Source: Agroathelia rolfsii
Lineage: Eukaryota > Basidiomycota > Agaricomycetes > Amylocorticiales > Amylocorticiaceae
DNA: 64,000 nucleotides
Direction of reading: 5' to 3'
NCBI GenBank assembly: GCA_018343915.1
Contig: JABRWF010000003.1
Location: 4,278,001 to 4,342,000 of the forward strand
Below are positions 1 through 12,723 of the stretch, one piece after another (the first letter of the stretch is position 1; each line of letters begins with the position of its first letter). The translations under genes and the position numbers were made by a program. Below the pieces are notes generated by a model, which was not told the DNA's origin, did no database searches, and was given only the letters and a program-made list of their open reading frames with translations.

Positions 1-30
1 CATGCCACTGAAACAAACTTGTTTGTACAG

Positions 31-840
31 GCTCAAAGGCCACTTCTCGCGTCTGGCATACCAAGTCCAAACTCACTACCAAAACCCCGCTGCTCACACT
101 CTTTCGTCGCTGGCTCTTCGTCTTCCTCCTGGCATCCGTAACGTGTACTATTACGACCTCGTCGGCAACGTCTCCACCTCTCGCTTGCGCACTGCACCCT
201 CTCCGCTTAAGCGGTCTTCTGCAGCAGCGGCCAATCAGTACAGCGTGCTCGACCTCCGACCTAGGTACCCCGTCCTTGGTGGATGGAACTACTCCTTCAC
301 CCTTGGTTGGGACGCACCCCTCCGCGATTCTGCTAGCTGGGACAAGAAGAACGGACGCTACGTTGTTGGTGTCCCGCTCATGACCCAGATCAACGATGCG
401 GTGGTCAACGATATGGAGTTCAAAATTGTTCTGCCCGAGGGCGCAACGTAAGAGGCTCTCATTCTTTACAGCGTATAAAAACTTACCGCTTGAATGATTA
501 TAGGGATATCGAGTACTTCTTGCCCTTCCCCGCACTGAATGAAACTCAGTCGACAGAGGTTACTTACCTCGACACCGTCGGCAGACCAACTCTGACCTTC
601 AAGTACGACGATTTGACTGACAAACATATCGGAACTATTTATGTCCGTCACATTCGCACTTCTATTATTCACCAAAATATCATATTGATATTCTCATTTA
701 TATAGGTGGCGTACAAGGTGCCTTTCAGCACACACCTGAGGAAGCCATTAGCAGTCGCGACTGCCTTCATGACACTGTTTGCGCTCACATTGGTCGGAAA
801 GAGGATCAACTTGCAACTACACGCTAGCAAAAAGCAGTGA
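31..840 (+). CDS. OST1: Ribophorin I / OST1, oligosaccharyltransferase subunit, C-terminal part
   Basis: Last 230 residues of the OST1 subunit of the ER oligosaccharyltransferase, which moves the lipid-linked glycan onto Asn of nascent proteins. Exons read as 31-447, 504-642 and 706-840, and reading frame is kept across both introns. Bases 1-30 look like an intron end (CTGAAAC branch-like site, then TACAG), so the gene begins outside the window. Family signs are the LKGHFSRL start, LPPGIRNVYYYDLVGNVSTS, the RYPVLGGWNYSFTLGW stretch and the EYFLPFP segment. A single hydrophobic membrane segment (AVATAFMTLFALTLV) lies near the C-terminus and is followed by a short basic tail. Identity is clear; only the 5' part is missing. 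Confidence 0.93.
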
Positions 841-1238
841 TTTTGTTATGTACCCTAAGAAAAATTGACATCCGGACTTGAAAATTAATAATCATAATTA
901 TTCAAGATTTCAACTTTTTGAATTGCCGTGAGATGGAATGATTGTGTGAAGTTGGGAATGATATAAGAAATACAATGCGGGTTTATTTGGACTTTGAATG
1001 ATGATAATGGGCATGATGTGATAATAATGGAAAATGCCTATGCTGATTATGCAGTATTCGCTAGCTACCACCCATCCTCGCCTTCCTCGTCGTCTTTGAT
1101 GAGACTGTGGAGCGAGACAGCAGTGCACTTGGCAGGCATCTTTGATCTAAAAGTCGTACAATACACAATCACAACGTGGTGCGTTAGTTAACGGACACGT
1201 CACTCTGATCGCCGGGGAAAATGAAAATGGGCAAAAAC
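841..1238. other. Convergent 3' region, no gene seen
   Basis: AT-rich spacer between the ends of OST1 and the gene on the opposite strand. Short open frames on both strands show no family likeness or splice logic. Probably the 3' UTRs of both genes. Confidence 0.6.
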
Positions 1239-1849
1239 TTACGGAGGCTTTAAATAGAATCCAACACTATAGAATCCGTAGTCGGTCCTGCAGGAATAAT
1301 AGATGCCCATGTTCGTCGACGAGCCGTAGTCGTAAAAGAGCCTTGTACCCTGCCATCGCCAGGTGCCGCCCGACATGCCGTCGTAATCCTCGCCTACAGA
1401 GATCTGGAGTGGGAAGTCGTCTCGGCCAGTGACGTTTTTCACGTTGACAGGATAGATGAAGCTCGCATTGATGGACTGGTAGAGTTGGCCTTTGTTTATA
1501 TAGAATAGTGGTGGACGCGAACTCTGCCCGATGGTGGTGTTACCGGGACCACCGGAGACTGGGGAGACAGGAAAAAAAAAAAAGTCAGGTGAATAAAGTG
1601 AATGTTCAATGAAATTGGCTTACCCTTAGGACCGAAGGGGTCTGTCTTTTCCTTACGTAGCATGAGATAGGCAGGCTTCCTCCATTTGGGTTTTGTCTGG
1701 TCATCTTCGTCGATGGGAACCGCCTGAATTGAAGATGCCCCGGGGACTAGCGGACTGATCGCAGACGTCCATTGGGACATACTCTGCCATGTTGGGATGG
1801 CGAGTGCCAGAGCGGCGTAGGCCAGGCAGAGGATGAACGGGTAGAGCAT
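1239..1849 (-). CDS. Small secreted protein, unknown function
   Basis: 181 residues from exons 1849-1624 and 1558-1239, joined in frame across a 65-nt intron with a long pyrimidine tract. The start at 1849 was preferred over an in-frame ATG at 1888 because it opens directly into a signal peptide (MLYPFILCLAYAALALA). The mature part has possible N-glycosylation sites (NTT, NAS, NVT) and a C-terminal half rich in Tyr, Trp and Gly with two Cys. It resembles, from memory, small secreted proteins found across Agaricomycetes, but I cannot name a function. Oddly, the TAA stop overlaps a consensus donor (GTAAGT), so a longer C-terminus by splicing is conceivable. Confidence 0.7.
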
Positions 1850-2401
1850 GGCGATGTGCCAGTGGGCAAATGCGGCGGCGGGGAGCACTGAGAGCAGAAG
1901 AAGGCTGCCATGGCCGAGGATAGATCATTTATATAGCATGTGCGGGGTCATGGCGACGCTGAGATGTTGTACACAGAATGGATCAAAGAGGACACGCTGG
2001 CAAGTCGGATGATCACGCCGGGAATTCTAACCCATGCACTCGGGTACTGGATACTGCCAGTGGTTCATTGGGGCGCATGATCCAAAATTTCAGTGATCGA
2101 GGACCGGTTCATTTGATAGGCGTATCCGAGATATCTTGATGCAGTTTACATGGCCGCTTGAAGGCATAGACAAGGTCCTAGCATAAATTATGTCGAAAGC
2201 ATTCAGAACAAAACCGCTTTGAGGTTGAGATGCAGCGGACAAGCCTCGGTCAATTTCCTAATTACATAATACAGAAGTGCGAGATTTGCTCCCGACAAGT
2301 TGCCGTTGCCAATTTTGGAAGGAATACTGTAGCAGTACTGCACCAATAACTTCGCGTGTGCTTATTCTAGTTTCTCAGGCTGGTCTCTGCTTCAAATTGG
2401 G
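1850..2401. other. Divergent intergenic region
   Basis: Spacer between two divergent starts, so it should carry both promoters. I see no convincing TATA box and no conserved ORF. Confidence 0.5.
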
Positions 2402-4479
2402 ATGCTACGCACACGCTCACTACAGCCTCTTCTCGAGCTCCCTTTTTGCAGGGGCTATGCTACCCAGACATCCTCAAGGTACGCCACTGCGAGGAGGCCT
2501 GCAACATTCATCAAGCCTGGCACACTAGCTGCCCCACGTCCTCAGCAACGAAGTAAGGCTGAAAAGTCGTCTGGGAAAGAGTCTCAAGAGGAAAAAACCA
2601 AAAAGCTGCTCAGACCCGATGTCCTCTCCGAGCGTCTCAAGAAGCTTTGCTCAGAAGGCAAAGTAGATGACGCAGTGGCCCTGCTCAAGAAAATGCCACT
2701 GGATGCACAAAACACACCAGTCTGGAACACACTCATATGGGAGTGTATGAAGACTGAGCGGTATGCCCTGGCTTATCGTCTATTTACAGAAGTAAGCTTG
2801 ACGTTCTGTATCTTGTGGACGTTTGCAACTGTTTGCTGAAACCAGGCATGTACGCATAGATGAAACGACGAGGCTTCAGTCCAACCACACGAACATTCCA
2901 GACCATGTTCACCGGGCTTTCGCGCATAACACGGTGGGAAGCGCATACAAAGCAGATGGCTAATGCGCGCCAACTCTACGCATATTTCATCCGCCATCTC
3001 GAGGAAGTCAAGAAGCACGATCCTAGTAACAAGGAAGAGCTCAGCGTTACTCCTCTGGCGTCCTACATCAAAATTCTAGGCGACGTAGGGCTGTATCAGA
3101 ACGTTTTTGATGTATACTATGCAATGGATCAAGACGGCCTTCTGGCGCCCAACGCGCTCGTATACACCTCTCTCTTACGCGCCATCGCTCAGCGCCGAGA
3201 CCCGTCTGACCACAGCGACGCCCCCGTCGGCGAGCAAAACGCATCGGATGTCAAGCTCATCTGGCGACAGATCCAAAAGGCTGCAACACGCTCCGATCCT
3301 CCACTCCAACTCGACTCGCATGTCGTCACGGCCGCACTACAAGGTCTCTTGTTCGGCCGCCCAGCAACAGACCTCGACTTTGGTCTCGAGATCATCCGAG
3401 AGCAGTTTGGGCTGACGAAGCCTGATGAGTCTGAGATGAAGAAGGGCAAGTCAGAGCTCTCTGCGCCAGCGTTTGAGATGGTGCTCGCTCTGTGCAATAA
3501 CATGCAGCGACCGGACCTATGTGTGCACTTTGCGAAGCAGGTGATGCGCCGTAAACTTGCCCCTGGGGAGGTACCCATCCTCGACCGTCTGCACATCGAG
3601 CATGTTATCCGCGCGCATGGCGTACTCGCGCAACAACAGCAACGCCAACCGGCCGACTCCACATCCACATCTACAAGCACCACCACTACTACCACCACCA
3701 CAGAATCCGAAACAGCCCTAAGCCTCCTTGAATGGATGCTCAAACAAGAAGCGCGGGGTGTCAACGGGCCCAAGATCCGACCTGCCACGAGCACATATAA
3801 ACTCGTACTGCTCGCCGCACTCCGGACGGGTGACTGGCGTACGACTATGCGCACCTTTGATCTCATGACGGGCTACCATTCTCGCGAGTTCCGTCAGTCT
3901 CTGGCAGGGTCGGCGGCGGCTGATGGTGATGCTGCTGGTGCGCGGACGTCCTATACGCTCGATAAGCGTAGTCAGGGCAGGAACATCGTACCGGATAGTG
4001 AGGCGATGGCGTACATCCTCCGCACGGCGCTCAAGAGGACCGGTGGCGAAGAGGCCATGGGAGAGGGGAGTAACATGATTGAGAATGTGAAACAGACACT
4101 GAGGATTATTGATCTCTTTGGCGCGGATCACTTCTTCCTTAGCGCTGTGAGGGGCAAAGACGCATCTGGTGGGCGTACAAACGACAAGCACACGACGCAT
4201 CATCGGATTCGTCTAGCGACTGCTATTAGGGAGGCGGTAGAGAGGATTGAAAGGACAAGGAAGGCGGATAAAACACGAAGCGCGGAGGAGAAACGTTGGG
4301 TACTGTTGAGTGCGCGCGCGAGGGAGTTTTTGAAGTCCACCTCGAGGAACTCGCCGGTCCCACCTTCGGTTGAAGAGGAGGGGTCGAGTAGCGCCTTCAT
4401 CGAACAGCAAGAGACAGCTGCACCATTGAAACAACGAGCAAAACCTACACAGCACACAACTACTACTAGATCACCCTAA
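2402..4479 (+). CDS. Mitochondrial pentatricopeptide-repeat (PPR) protein
   Basis: 669 residues from exons 2402-2791 and 2860-4479 (phase 0, 68-nt intron). The N-terminus (MLRTRSLQPLLELPFCRGYATQTS) is Arg-rich and lacks acid residues, as in mitochondrial presequences. PPR helices are visible around residues 90-150 (VWNTLIWECMKTERYALAYR, then a second helix ending in MKRRGFSPTTRTFQTM), with more repeats further on (VYTSLLRAI, YKLVLLAAL, MAYILRTAL). PPR proteins bind organellar RNA and act in its processing or translation. A Ser/Thr run near bases 3655-3705 is a low-complexity insertion. The RNA target cannot be told from sequence. Confidence 0.8.
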
Positions 4480-4901
4480 TGACATTTACTTACTTTACGG
4501 TACCTTTCACCCACATTGTTTACGTAGATATTAACTCATAGTAATCTAATTGCAATCTCGATTCCCACAAAACAGGAAAGCCGTAAAGAATTTGAGGCAG
4601 ATAACGAAGAGGGGTGATAGTCCATCCAATGCAAAAGCTACTACACATCAAAAGACAAAGCAGAAATTCTGTCCGTGTTAAAAAGAAAGAAAGAAAAGTA
4701 AACAAAATTATAGAAAAGTGAGAGGCGCTCACCGAGTCCACCATACGATAAAATAACGACAAGCATAATGTATGAGTGGAGGGGAGCAAAAGAAAAGGGG
4801 AAAAAAAGGGAAGGTTAAAAGTCGATTGTACGGTTATGCTTCTGAAATGTATATGTACTATACTAGTATCAGTAGTATTCCCTATCTCAAACAGTCATCG
4901 A
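4480..4901. other. Convergent 3' region, no gene seen
   Basis: A/T-rich spacer between two converging genes. It contains purine runs (AAAGAAAGAAAGAAAA) but no supported ORF or RNA. Confidence 0.6.
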
Positions 4902-7749
4902 TCAAACAGCCATTGACGATGGCCTATCTTGCGCCTGTTGTCCTCCTACCTGCGGCCTAGGCGTGACCCCCATATTTGGATCGAAATAATCCGAATTACG
5001 GTACCCCGTCGTGGCCGCGTCGGACATAGGCATGCCTATCGCCGCCGTGCGCTCCTGGAACCGACGCAGCGCGGGAGAGCCGGGCTCTCCTCCTGGTCCC
5101 AAGTCCACCTCCTCCGTCGCCTCGGGTACCATGGGCACCTCCTGGCGCAAAGATGAGATCGACTGGTTGCCCGAAGGTGCACGTCTAGCTTTCCTCACGG
5201 ATGGCGTGGGTGATGTCATCGGTCCTGCCACCCCGCCCGCCGTAATATCCGACGAGAACGAGGACTGATGCAACGGCGAACGAGACGTCGAGGTCGCAGG
5301 CGACCGTGGGGGGACACTGCCCTCCGTCACATCCTGACCCATCATCGTGTCCGCCATCGAGTGGCGCAGGCCCGACTGGGCATAATGCGAGTTCCGCGCG
5401 GCCGTGGGGGAGATCAGACTGGCGTTGTCCATGATGGAGTACCCCGATGCGCGGATACCGGGCGACATGAGCTGCGAGGCGCGTACGCTAGCCGCATTGG
5501 GGCCGTTGAATGGGTCGCTTTCGGAGAAGGCCATACTGACGGGCTGGTATTCGTGAGGGACGGATGTGCCGTCGGGTGTGCCATCGATTGGGTTCATTGG
5601 CATAGGCTCCATCACGGTCGAATTGAGATTGAGCCGACCAGGGACTTGGCGCGTGCGGGCGGTGTTGCGTCGTTTGCGACGGCAGCAGAGGTAGACAATG
5701 GCAACGACGAGGATGAGGACAAGTGCTAAGGCATTGAGACCCATGATAGCCAAGACAGCGGGAAGGTATTGTGTCAGTTTGTTCAGAAGCGTTTGGACAT
5801 CGGCGGAGGCGGCTATGACAGCAGGCGGTGCTGCTGAAGCAGTAGAAGGTGTGTAGGTGATGCTACTGGAGCTCGGCGAGCCACCACGCACGTTGTGGAA
5901 CTCGACCGATGCCACATTGGGGTCAGTGAGCGCTAGGAGCTTCATGTATGGATTTCCCATGCTTCCCCCCGAGGAGAATTCGCCGAAGTCGTAAACGGAG
6001 TAGATTGATCGCAAGACATTGTCACCGATTAGCCAGTCACTGATACGAGATTAGATTGAAGGATATCAGCCAGGAAATGGTTGGTTTTACGACTCACAAC
6101 TCTCCCTCTCCGACAGAGACACTCTGAGGTACAAAGGAGCCAACACATGTAGATGACCCAGAGGCTTGCTTAGGGGTCATGTCCAGCGGATGGATGGGGA
6201 AAACCCGGCCACTAAGCCATGACATCCAAGTCAGAGTATGCATCGAAATCAAAGTGTTGATGTGTCTTACTCAAATTGCAACGCGACATCAACTTCAGCG
6301 TCACAGGGAACAACCCACTGCGACAGATTCTCATCCAAGTAGGCACCGGATATGTTACCGTAGATGGCCGCGCAAATATCAACAGGTGCATAGCTAGATG
6401 TAAAAAAACCACTGGTCAATGATACATTTTCCTCAAGTTGCCTTTGGCACCTACGTCCAAGATGTGCCGCTGTCCATAAGGACCACGGCTCTGTTTCCAG
6501 GAGCATCAGTCACATTCGTCGACACGGGAACGGTACCAGTGGGGGTGAGAAGCGCCTCCAGAAGGATGTTCCATCTCGTGGGTGAATTGACAGGCCAAGT
6601 GGGGATAGCAGACGTGTTTGCCACAGCAGTATAGTTAGACTCGTACTCGCCTGACATCAGAGAAACGGTTCAGTTTCAAAATTGAATTCATAGCCCACAA
6701 ATATGCACGTACCAATGCTGAATGAACCAGAAATAGTCGCATTTGGATCGCTCGTCGACTGAAGAGAGAAGGCAATGAAGTTCGGTTCGCTCGGGTTATC
6801 TTCAAAAAGATTGTAGAGCAAGCTTCGGCCGCTGGACGACTTTGTCTCGTTCAAAAGGGCGTCAATAGTGGAGAGCGACGTGAAGCCAAGTCCGAGGATG
6901 CCATTTGCGCCATAGGTCAGGGCGGGGTTTTGGGCTGAAGAGACGTCGAGGAAGGCCTGCTTGGACACAGAAATTCTGCTCGACTTAGCTCGATACAGAT
7001 AGACAGAGGGGAAGCCATTTACCCAGCGAATTCGACGGGCGCATAAGAAATGGTTCCATTGGCCCAACCAATACCATACTATCATGCATGTAAGCTAAAA
7101 GTCTGTGGCGTACATCAATAGAGTATATTACCGTGAGATTGTAAGAGGTCGACTATTCGAAAGTAAGTGAACATATCATTTGAATTTGAATTTAATATGA
7201 TACTTACAGAGGGATTAGTGTTGGGTAAGGGGGAAGATTTACCCTTGATCCAGAGATCTGATGAGCCCGTATCAAGCTGAACGGGATAGTCTTGTGAGAG
7301 CAATGCATTAGGATTGCATTGTACATATAAGGTTGAGTAGAGCAAAACTACCATTGCCCCCGAGGGTAACCTAGCAGCAACAAACGAATGCATGAGCACA
7401 AGACACGTATGGAATTCTAATAATAAACATACGTTTGCAATATAAATCAGGTCTCGGACATCACTATAGGGTTTATTGAGAATGGCTGGCAGAGTAACAA
7501 CGCGGCTAATGCTCACTCTAGCGTCAGCGAATCAGAGCTGCTGGAAGACGAGGTTGCAGCCAGGAACTTTGCAGAGTTGACCGCAGACTTTGTGGATTTG
7601 AACGAAGATGTGCCGCTGCGCTTCTTCAATGAAGAAATGGAGGCCAAATCCTGCTTAACCCGCGAGAACGGAATCTTGAGTGCATGGCTAGTGAGTAATG
7701 GGAAACAGGAGAGCGATAAGGCCAAATAATAGAATGCCAACGCCTTCAT
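4902..7749 (-). CDS. Aspartic protease (A1 family) with C-terminal membrane anchor and cytosolic tail
   Basis: Pepsin-type endopeptidase of roughly 750 residues in about 11 exons. It starts with a signal peptide (MKALAFYYLALSLSCFPLL), then a propeptide ending near KKRS. The first catalytic motif is DTGSSDLW (near base 7260) and the second is MDSGTS (near 6480). GILGLGF and the late IGDNVLRSIYSVYDF segment are typical of the fold. After a Ser/Thr/Ala-rich stalk there is one long hydrophobic helix (about 5690-5780) followed at once by CCRRKRRN, so the protein is a type I membrane protein with a ~220-residue Ser/Pro-rich tail facing the cytosol. This differs from GPI-anchored yapsins. The order of exons was read from GT/AG sites; small exons near 7150-7450 are least certain. 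Confidence 0.85.
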
Positions 7750-8279
7750 AGTAGTGAGCGAATAGGTGAGTAATAATCAAACGAAGGACACAAGAGAGAG
7801 ACAGGACGGGCAGCTCCCAGCCCAAACTGGCGACAGCGATAGCGAGAGCCAAAGGCAGTATTTGCTAGGAACGATTCTTGTTGTCTCTCTGCTCTGCGCT
7901 GTCCGCAGGGCCCGCTGTCACGTGCCTTGCATCGCCCAGCCCGGTCGTCGTCTACTGCTGGCTTCAACAACGGGGACAAGAGTTCATGGTGATTGTATGC
8001 GTACATTATCTCCGGATTCTTTTTATCGTCATTATATCATACTGATAATGAAAAGTATCCACAGAGACCGTGGCAGTCCCAAGTCACCCACAGACCCCGG
8101 CTAGCGACAATAACCGGGCCGATAGCTTCCGAGCGTAATAAGAACGGCGCCTAGGCAGCTTCCCCGCACTCTGTTTTCCCTTGTCCCTTGTTGTGCGGTG
8201 CAACTGCCAGTTGTCCTATTGCGGGGAAACTTATATCATCATCATCATCAAAAGTCTATCCTTTCTGCCAAGTTGCATA
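7750..8279. other. Divergent promoter region
   Basis: Lies between the protease and transhydrogenase starts. GC content is higher near 7900-8160. An AT-rich TTATAT sits about 50 bp before the transhydrogenase ATG. Open frames here are short and unsupported. Confidence 0.45.
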
Positions 8280-10426
8280 ATGACCCGCATTGCATCTCGA
8301 AATGCTATTCTGCGCCTGATGCGCGCGTCCCAGCACACCGCTTGTCCATGCCATGGATGCAGGACGGGTGCGACGCACCACGCGGGCATGCAGGCCGTGA
8401 ACCAGCTGAGAAGGTTTGCCACGCCCATAGAGCATATCGAGAAAGAGTATGCCTTTGAGGTATGCTTATGGAGTGTTTGCATTTGTGCTTCAAGTTCCGT
8501 GCCTTATTATTGCTGGTGGAATGCCAACAGGTTGCAGCTTCCAATCTGCGCTTTGGTGATGGAGTGACGAAAGAGGTGGGTATGGACCTGAAGAACATGA
8601 AGGCGACCAAGGTGGGCATATTATATCAGTATCATGTTTAATTCTCTTACCAGTATACTAGGTGGGCGTCTTTACGGACCCCAATGTAGCAAACACTATT
8701 GCCATGAAGAACGTACGTTTCAACATGACTTTGCATTTCCCTTGAAAACAAACTAAATACCTATATATTCTAGGCTATTCAAGCACTCGAGGCGGAATCA
8801 GACCTGCCCTTCGAAGTCTTCGATCAGGTTCAATGTGAGCCTACAGAGGACAGCTGGCGCAAGGCCATCGCATGGGCCAGACAGCACGACTTTAGTCACT
8901 TCCTGGCGTGAGCTTTTATACTTGCAATCATTCCCGTATATATTTTGACCGGTAGCTGGACTGATTTCAGCGTGGGAGGAGGAAGTGTGATCGACACTGC
9001 CAAGGCAGCAAACCTGTACGGACCCGCTCTGTGACGCAAAGTAGCATTGGGTTAATCTCTTATTATCTAGCTTCACTGTCTACAAAGACGCCGATCTCAT
9101 GGACTTTGTCAATGCACCCGTGGGCAAAGGTCTTCCCATAGCTAAACAGCTCCGTCCCTTGATCGCAGGTAATATCCATCCCTCACCGCGAAGCAACTCA
9201 AAAACACTCAAACCTTGTATTTTAATGACGCTGCAATTGCCCCTTGGCAGTCCCCACCACGGCAGGCACAGGCTCCGAAACGACCGGCACCGCCATCCTC
9301 GACATCACCTCCAAGTCGTTCAAAACCGGCATCGCGAACCGTGCCATGAAACCTGTCCTCGGCATCGTCGACACGCAGAACACGGCAAGCTGCCCCACCG
9401 CGGTACACATCAGCTCGGGTCTCGATGTGCTGTTCCACTCGATGGAGAGTTATACTGCCATTCCGTGAGTAAACACGAGCACAAACGCATGGGCGATGAT
9501 ATGCTAATTTTATTTATTTATTTTGTTATAAAGGTACACCGAACGCTCGCCGCGCCCTTCGAACCCGATCCTCCGTCCAGCCTACCAGGGCAGTAACCCG
9601 GTGGCGGACATCTTCTCCACCTGGGCCCTGCGCACGACGGTGGAGAATCTGCCAAAAGTAGCAAAGAACCCGGATGACGTCCATGCACGAAGCCAAATGC
9701 TGTAGGTCACAAATCCAAGTAGTGCATAGATGAGTTTGTTTGTACTGACAGAAACGATGTTAATCAGGTTGGCATCCTCATTCGCGGGCATTGGATTTGG
9801 TAATGCCGGCGTGCACTTGTGTCATGGTATCAGCTATCCTGTACGTAAAAAAAAAATACTACCTCATTCTGCCCAAACAGCATGACTGATCGGTCGTGCA
9901 TGTGTCGTTTCGTTTGCAGATTTCCGGGCTAAACAAGAAAGGACCCAAGTACAAGCACGCGGGATACGTGACAGATTCGCCGATTATCCCCCATGGTGTT
10001 AGCGTTGCCATCACAGGTCCTGCAGGTAAGCAGCACACATTTTACCCAAAGATAAAGAACACATTTTGAACCAATATACTCCCTCGTTTAGTCTTCCAGT
10101 TCACCTCGCCATCCTCCCCCTCACGCCATCGTGAGGCGCTCGCGATCTTCAACCGTACGAGCGTCCTGGACCCATCCATCTCCTCCTTACCGGACAGCGC
10201 CATCGGCGCACACCTGTACGAGTCCATTGCGCGCTTCCTTGACAGCCTTGGCCTCCCACGCGGCCTCAAAGCACTCGGGTACACGGCAGGCGACATCGAT
10301 GCGCTCGTGGAGGGCACGTTGCCCCAGCGCCGCGTGTTGGACCTCGCGCCTGGGATTGGAGATGTGGTAGGTGAGACCGGGCAGGAGGATTTGAGGAGGA
10401 TAATTGAGGGCTCGATGGAGTATTGA
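8280..10426 (+). CDS. Hydroxyacid-oxoacid transhydrogenase, mitochondrial (iron-type alcohol dehydrogenase fold)
   Basis: About 470 residues in roughly nine exons. By family, the enzyme oxidises 4-hydroxybutyrate to succinic semialdehyde while reducing 2-oxoglutarate to 2-hydroxyglutarate in mitochondria. The first ~45 residues ([20 protein letters not shown]...) are basic and fit a targeting peptide. Group III/Fe-ADH marks are the nucleotide loop [13 protein letters not shown], the [15 protein letters not shown] segment, and the metal-binding His regions [13 protein letters not shown] and [12 protein letters not shown]. The start follows from the targeting peptide and the absence of an upstream in-frame ATG close by. 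ADHFE1-like proteins are the nearest family I recognise; a plain Fe-ADH is the alternative. Confidence 0.9.
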
Positions 10427-10834
10427 TTGGGTTCGGTAATGATGGCGGTGGTTGGCCCTTGTTGGTAATAGTGGCAGGCGGTTGTCATACCAAAGTGCGC
10501 TAACGGTGGACACTTATTTGCTGGTTTACCTCCTTGTGTATCATAAAATAAAATAAAACATCTTGCATTTTCCATTCCTCCTGTTGTGTGATCTGAGATT
10601 CGCTTGAGGGTGCCATTAGTTGATTGGTGACTGACTGGTCTTGAAGAATTTGATACGGGCAAGAAGTATTGTGTTGATGATAATGGGTTTGTGTTCATAA
10701 AGCTAAACATGATATTCATAATCCCAAAGCAAAACACTATTGGGGGGGGGGGATAACCAAAAGAAAGAAAGCAAGGAGAAAATAAACGCATTTGCAGCTT
10801 ACACACTGACCAGCTAAGCATCATGATTATCCCT
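10427..10834. other. Convergent 3' region
   Basis: 3' UTRs of two converging genes. A run of ten G lies at 10742-10751. No supported gene. Confidence 0.55.
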
Positions 10835-11733
10835 TCAAAAATTGGCATCGGTCTCCAACGTCTGGAGCTTCAGAGTAGCAACAGCAACACCACCGTTGCT
10901 TGGCATACTCCAGTCTTCTTCCTCTTCTTGTTCTGTAACACCCTTCAACACACCCTCTCCACCCCTGTTACCTGCGCCAAAGGCAGTATTCGAGTGCTCT
11001 CCGAAACGCATGAGACCGACGGGGAGCGAACGGGTTTGTGCAAAGAGCCTGCGGGAGCTGTTCACGGAAGGCAGAGGTCTGATCACCCGATCGTTGAAGA
11101 GCTTGGGTGTCGGTTGGGCTGCTTGTACAGGCGGTGTTTGCTGAGTTTTTATATCATTAGCCAAAGATTGCTGTTGGCTATCGTCCTCGTCTTTTTCCTC
11201 ATCGTCATCGCCATCATCATCCTCTGTAGCGTGGTTGCGTTTGACAGCGGCAGCGGCAGAATACGATTGGAAGGTCACACGTGGAGTAGAGTACGCCTCG
11301 TTCATGGCGTCGATGGCAGATCGGAAGATGATATCGCGGTTGGCTCCCGGAGTACTTGTGCCAGAGGGTGGTGCCAGGGAAAGGGATGAGGAAGAGACGA
11401 TTCGGGTAGCGTAGCCTTCGGTGACAGCTGAATAGGAAAAAAAAAAAAAGCATGAACAGAGTTGAGGAGAAAGAATGGCAAATGAATTCGATAATTACAC
11501 TTCCTGACTCGGGAGCCTACACCTCGTAGACGTTCTCTCAGCTCGGGTGAGATCGCTCTGTTTCAAGGCCGAAGATTGTAATATAAGACTCGGAGCATAA
11601 TTAAACTTGAGATCCTAGCAGCCCACCCGGCGGCATTTGCAGATGATTGAGAGGAGGCATAAGGATTTTCGGTGAGAGTGCGTTTGAAGATTCGTTGTTG
11701 TTGTTGCGGTTCAGTGCCAGTAGAGGTGCTCAT
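10835..11733 (-). CDS. Small basidiomycete protein of unknown function
   Basis: 244 residues from exons 11733-11627, 11557-11523 and 11427-10835; the phases close exactly. The N-terminus is Gln/Ser-rich (MSTSTGTEPQQQQRIFKRTL), followed by a short helical element ISPELRERLRAVTEGYATRI that spans the exon junctions and looks like the conserved core. The C-terminal half holds an acidic run (EDDDGDDDEEKDEDD) and is otherwise low in order. No signal peptide or membrane helix. I do not recognise the family; the acidic tract would suit a nuclear protein, but that is only a guess. Confidence 0.6.
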
Positions 11734-12723
11734 GGTGAAGATGATGAGAATGATGCACGCGGCATGGTGCGAACCAATGGGATGAACGCGTCTGGCGGCA
11801 AAAGGGGTCGAACCACGCGCCACAGACGCGATCGGCACGTGAACGTGGCCACATTCCTGGTACGTGCCAGCCCCACGTCCGAGGGTCCGTGCTGGAATGT
11901 GCATGCAGTATACTATAGGCCATCAGAATGAAGATGAAGATAAAGGTAAGATACACTAATTTTTTTTCTTGGAGTTGATTGACAGGGTAGGCTACACACT
12001 GCGGAGCCAGGTTAGGGTCGAAATACTAGTCCGTAAGTTACGCATTTAATGCAATGCAATTGATTGATTCAATGACCGAAGATTGGCCATGTATCCGAGA
12101 GCAATGGAAGGCATTTGGAGTTGCCCAGCATGATCGAAGGTGCATGTGACGATGGATCATGACGGCATTTGCTGAAAATTCATTTACAGACCTGGATGGC
12201 AACTGTAACTTGTTCGCTGTCGCATAGCATAAAATCGATGATTTTCTAGATGATTTTTCTGGATGGAAAGATGAGGAATTGAATATCGGGCTCTGTGGTG
12301 AAGACGTGCGCAATAAATCGGATCTGCTCTCAGGCTCGGTTAACAGACATGTTTGCCGTGCTTGTATGTATACTGGAGCATAGTAGTACTTGAAAGAGAT
12401 GATCATACCATCGATCCCTAGGTGTTTCGTTGGCGACATAATAGATAGATATTATATACGTACATATACACTAAGTAATAAACCGATAGGATACGAACAC
12501 AGTGCTGCTGGCTGAACCGGGCCAAACGCGGGAGGTGATGGCCGCAGCGGCGACTTGCTGCCATGGCTCAGCCTTAGTCTGTTGTTGCACTGCGTTCGGC
12601 GACGACTACCTATCCTCCTCCTCCTCCTCCTCCTTCTCTTCCTCTCCGCCCTCCTTGTCTAAATCGATCCTCTCCCTCCCGCCGCCCTCCAGGCTGTTGC
12701 TAGCCTGCATTGACTAGGCCACA
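11734..12723. other. Divergent promoter region with pyrimidine tract
   Basis: About 1 kb between divergent genes. A C/T-rich tract at about 12611-12700 (repeated TCC) leads into the kelch gene start, a common fungal promoter feature. A 133-codon minus-strand frame at 12038-12439 has no recognisable domain and is not called. Confidence 0.45.

Noticed and set aside
3189..3866. 225-codon minus-strand frame inside the PPR gene
   Set aside because: Mirror of the PPR coding sequence; poly-Val comes from the Thr run on the other strand.
10131..10370. Extra frames within the transhydrogenase end
   Set aside because: Overlap the real exon that continues the Fe-ADH fold to 10426.
12038..12439. 133-codon minus-strand frame
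   Set aside because: No signal peptide, domain or splice continuation; in a promoter region.
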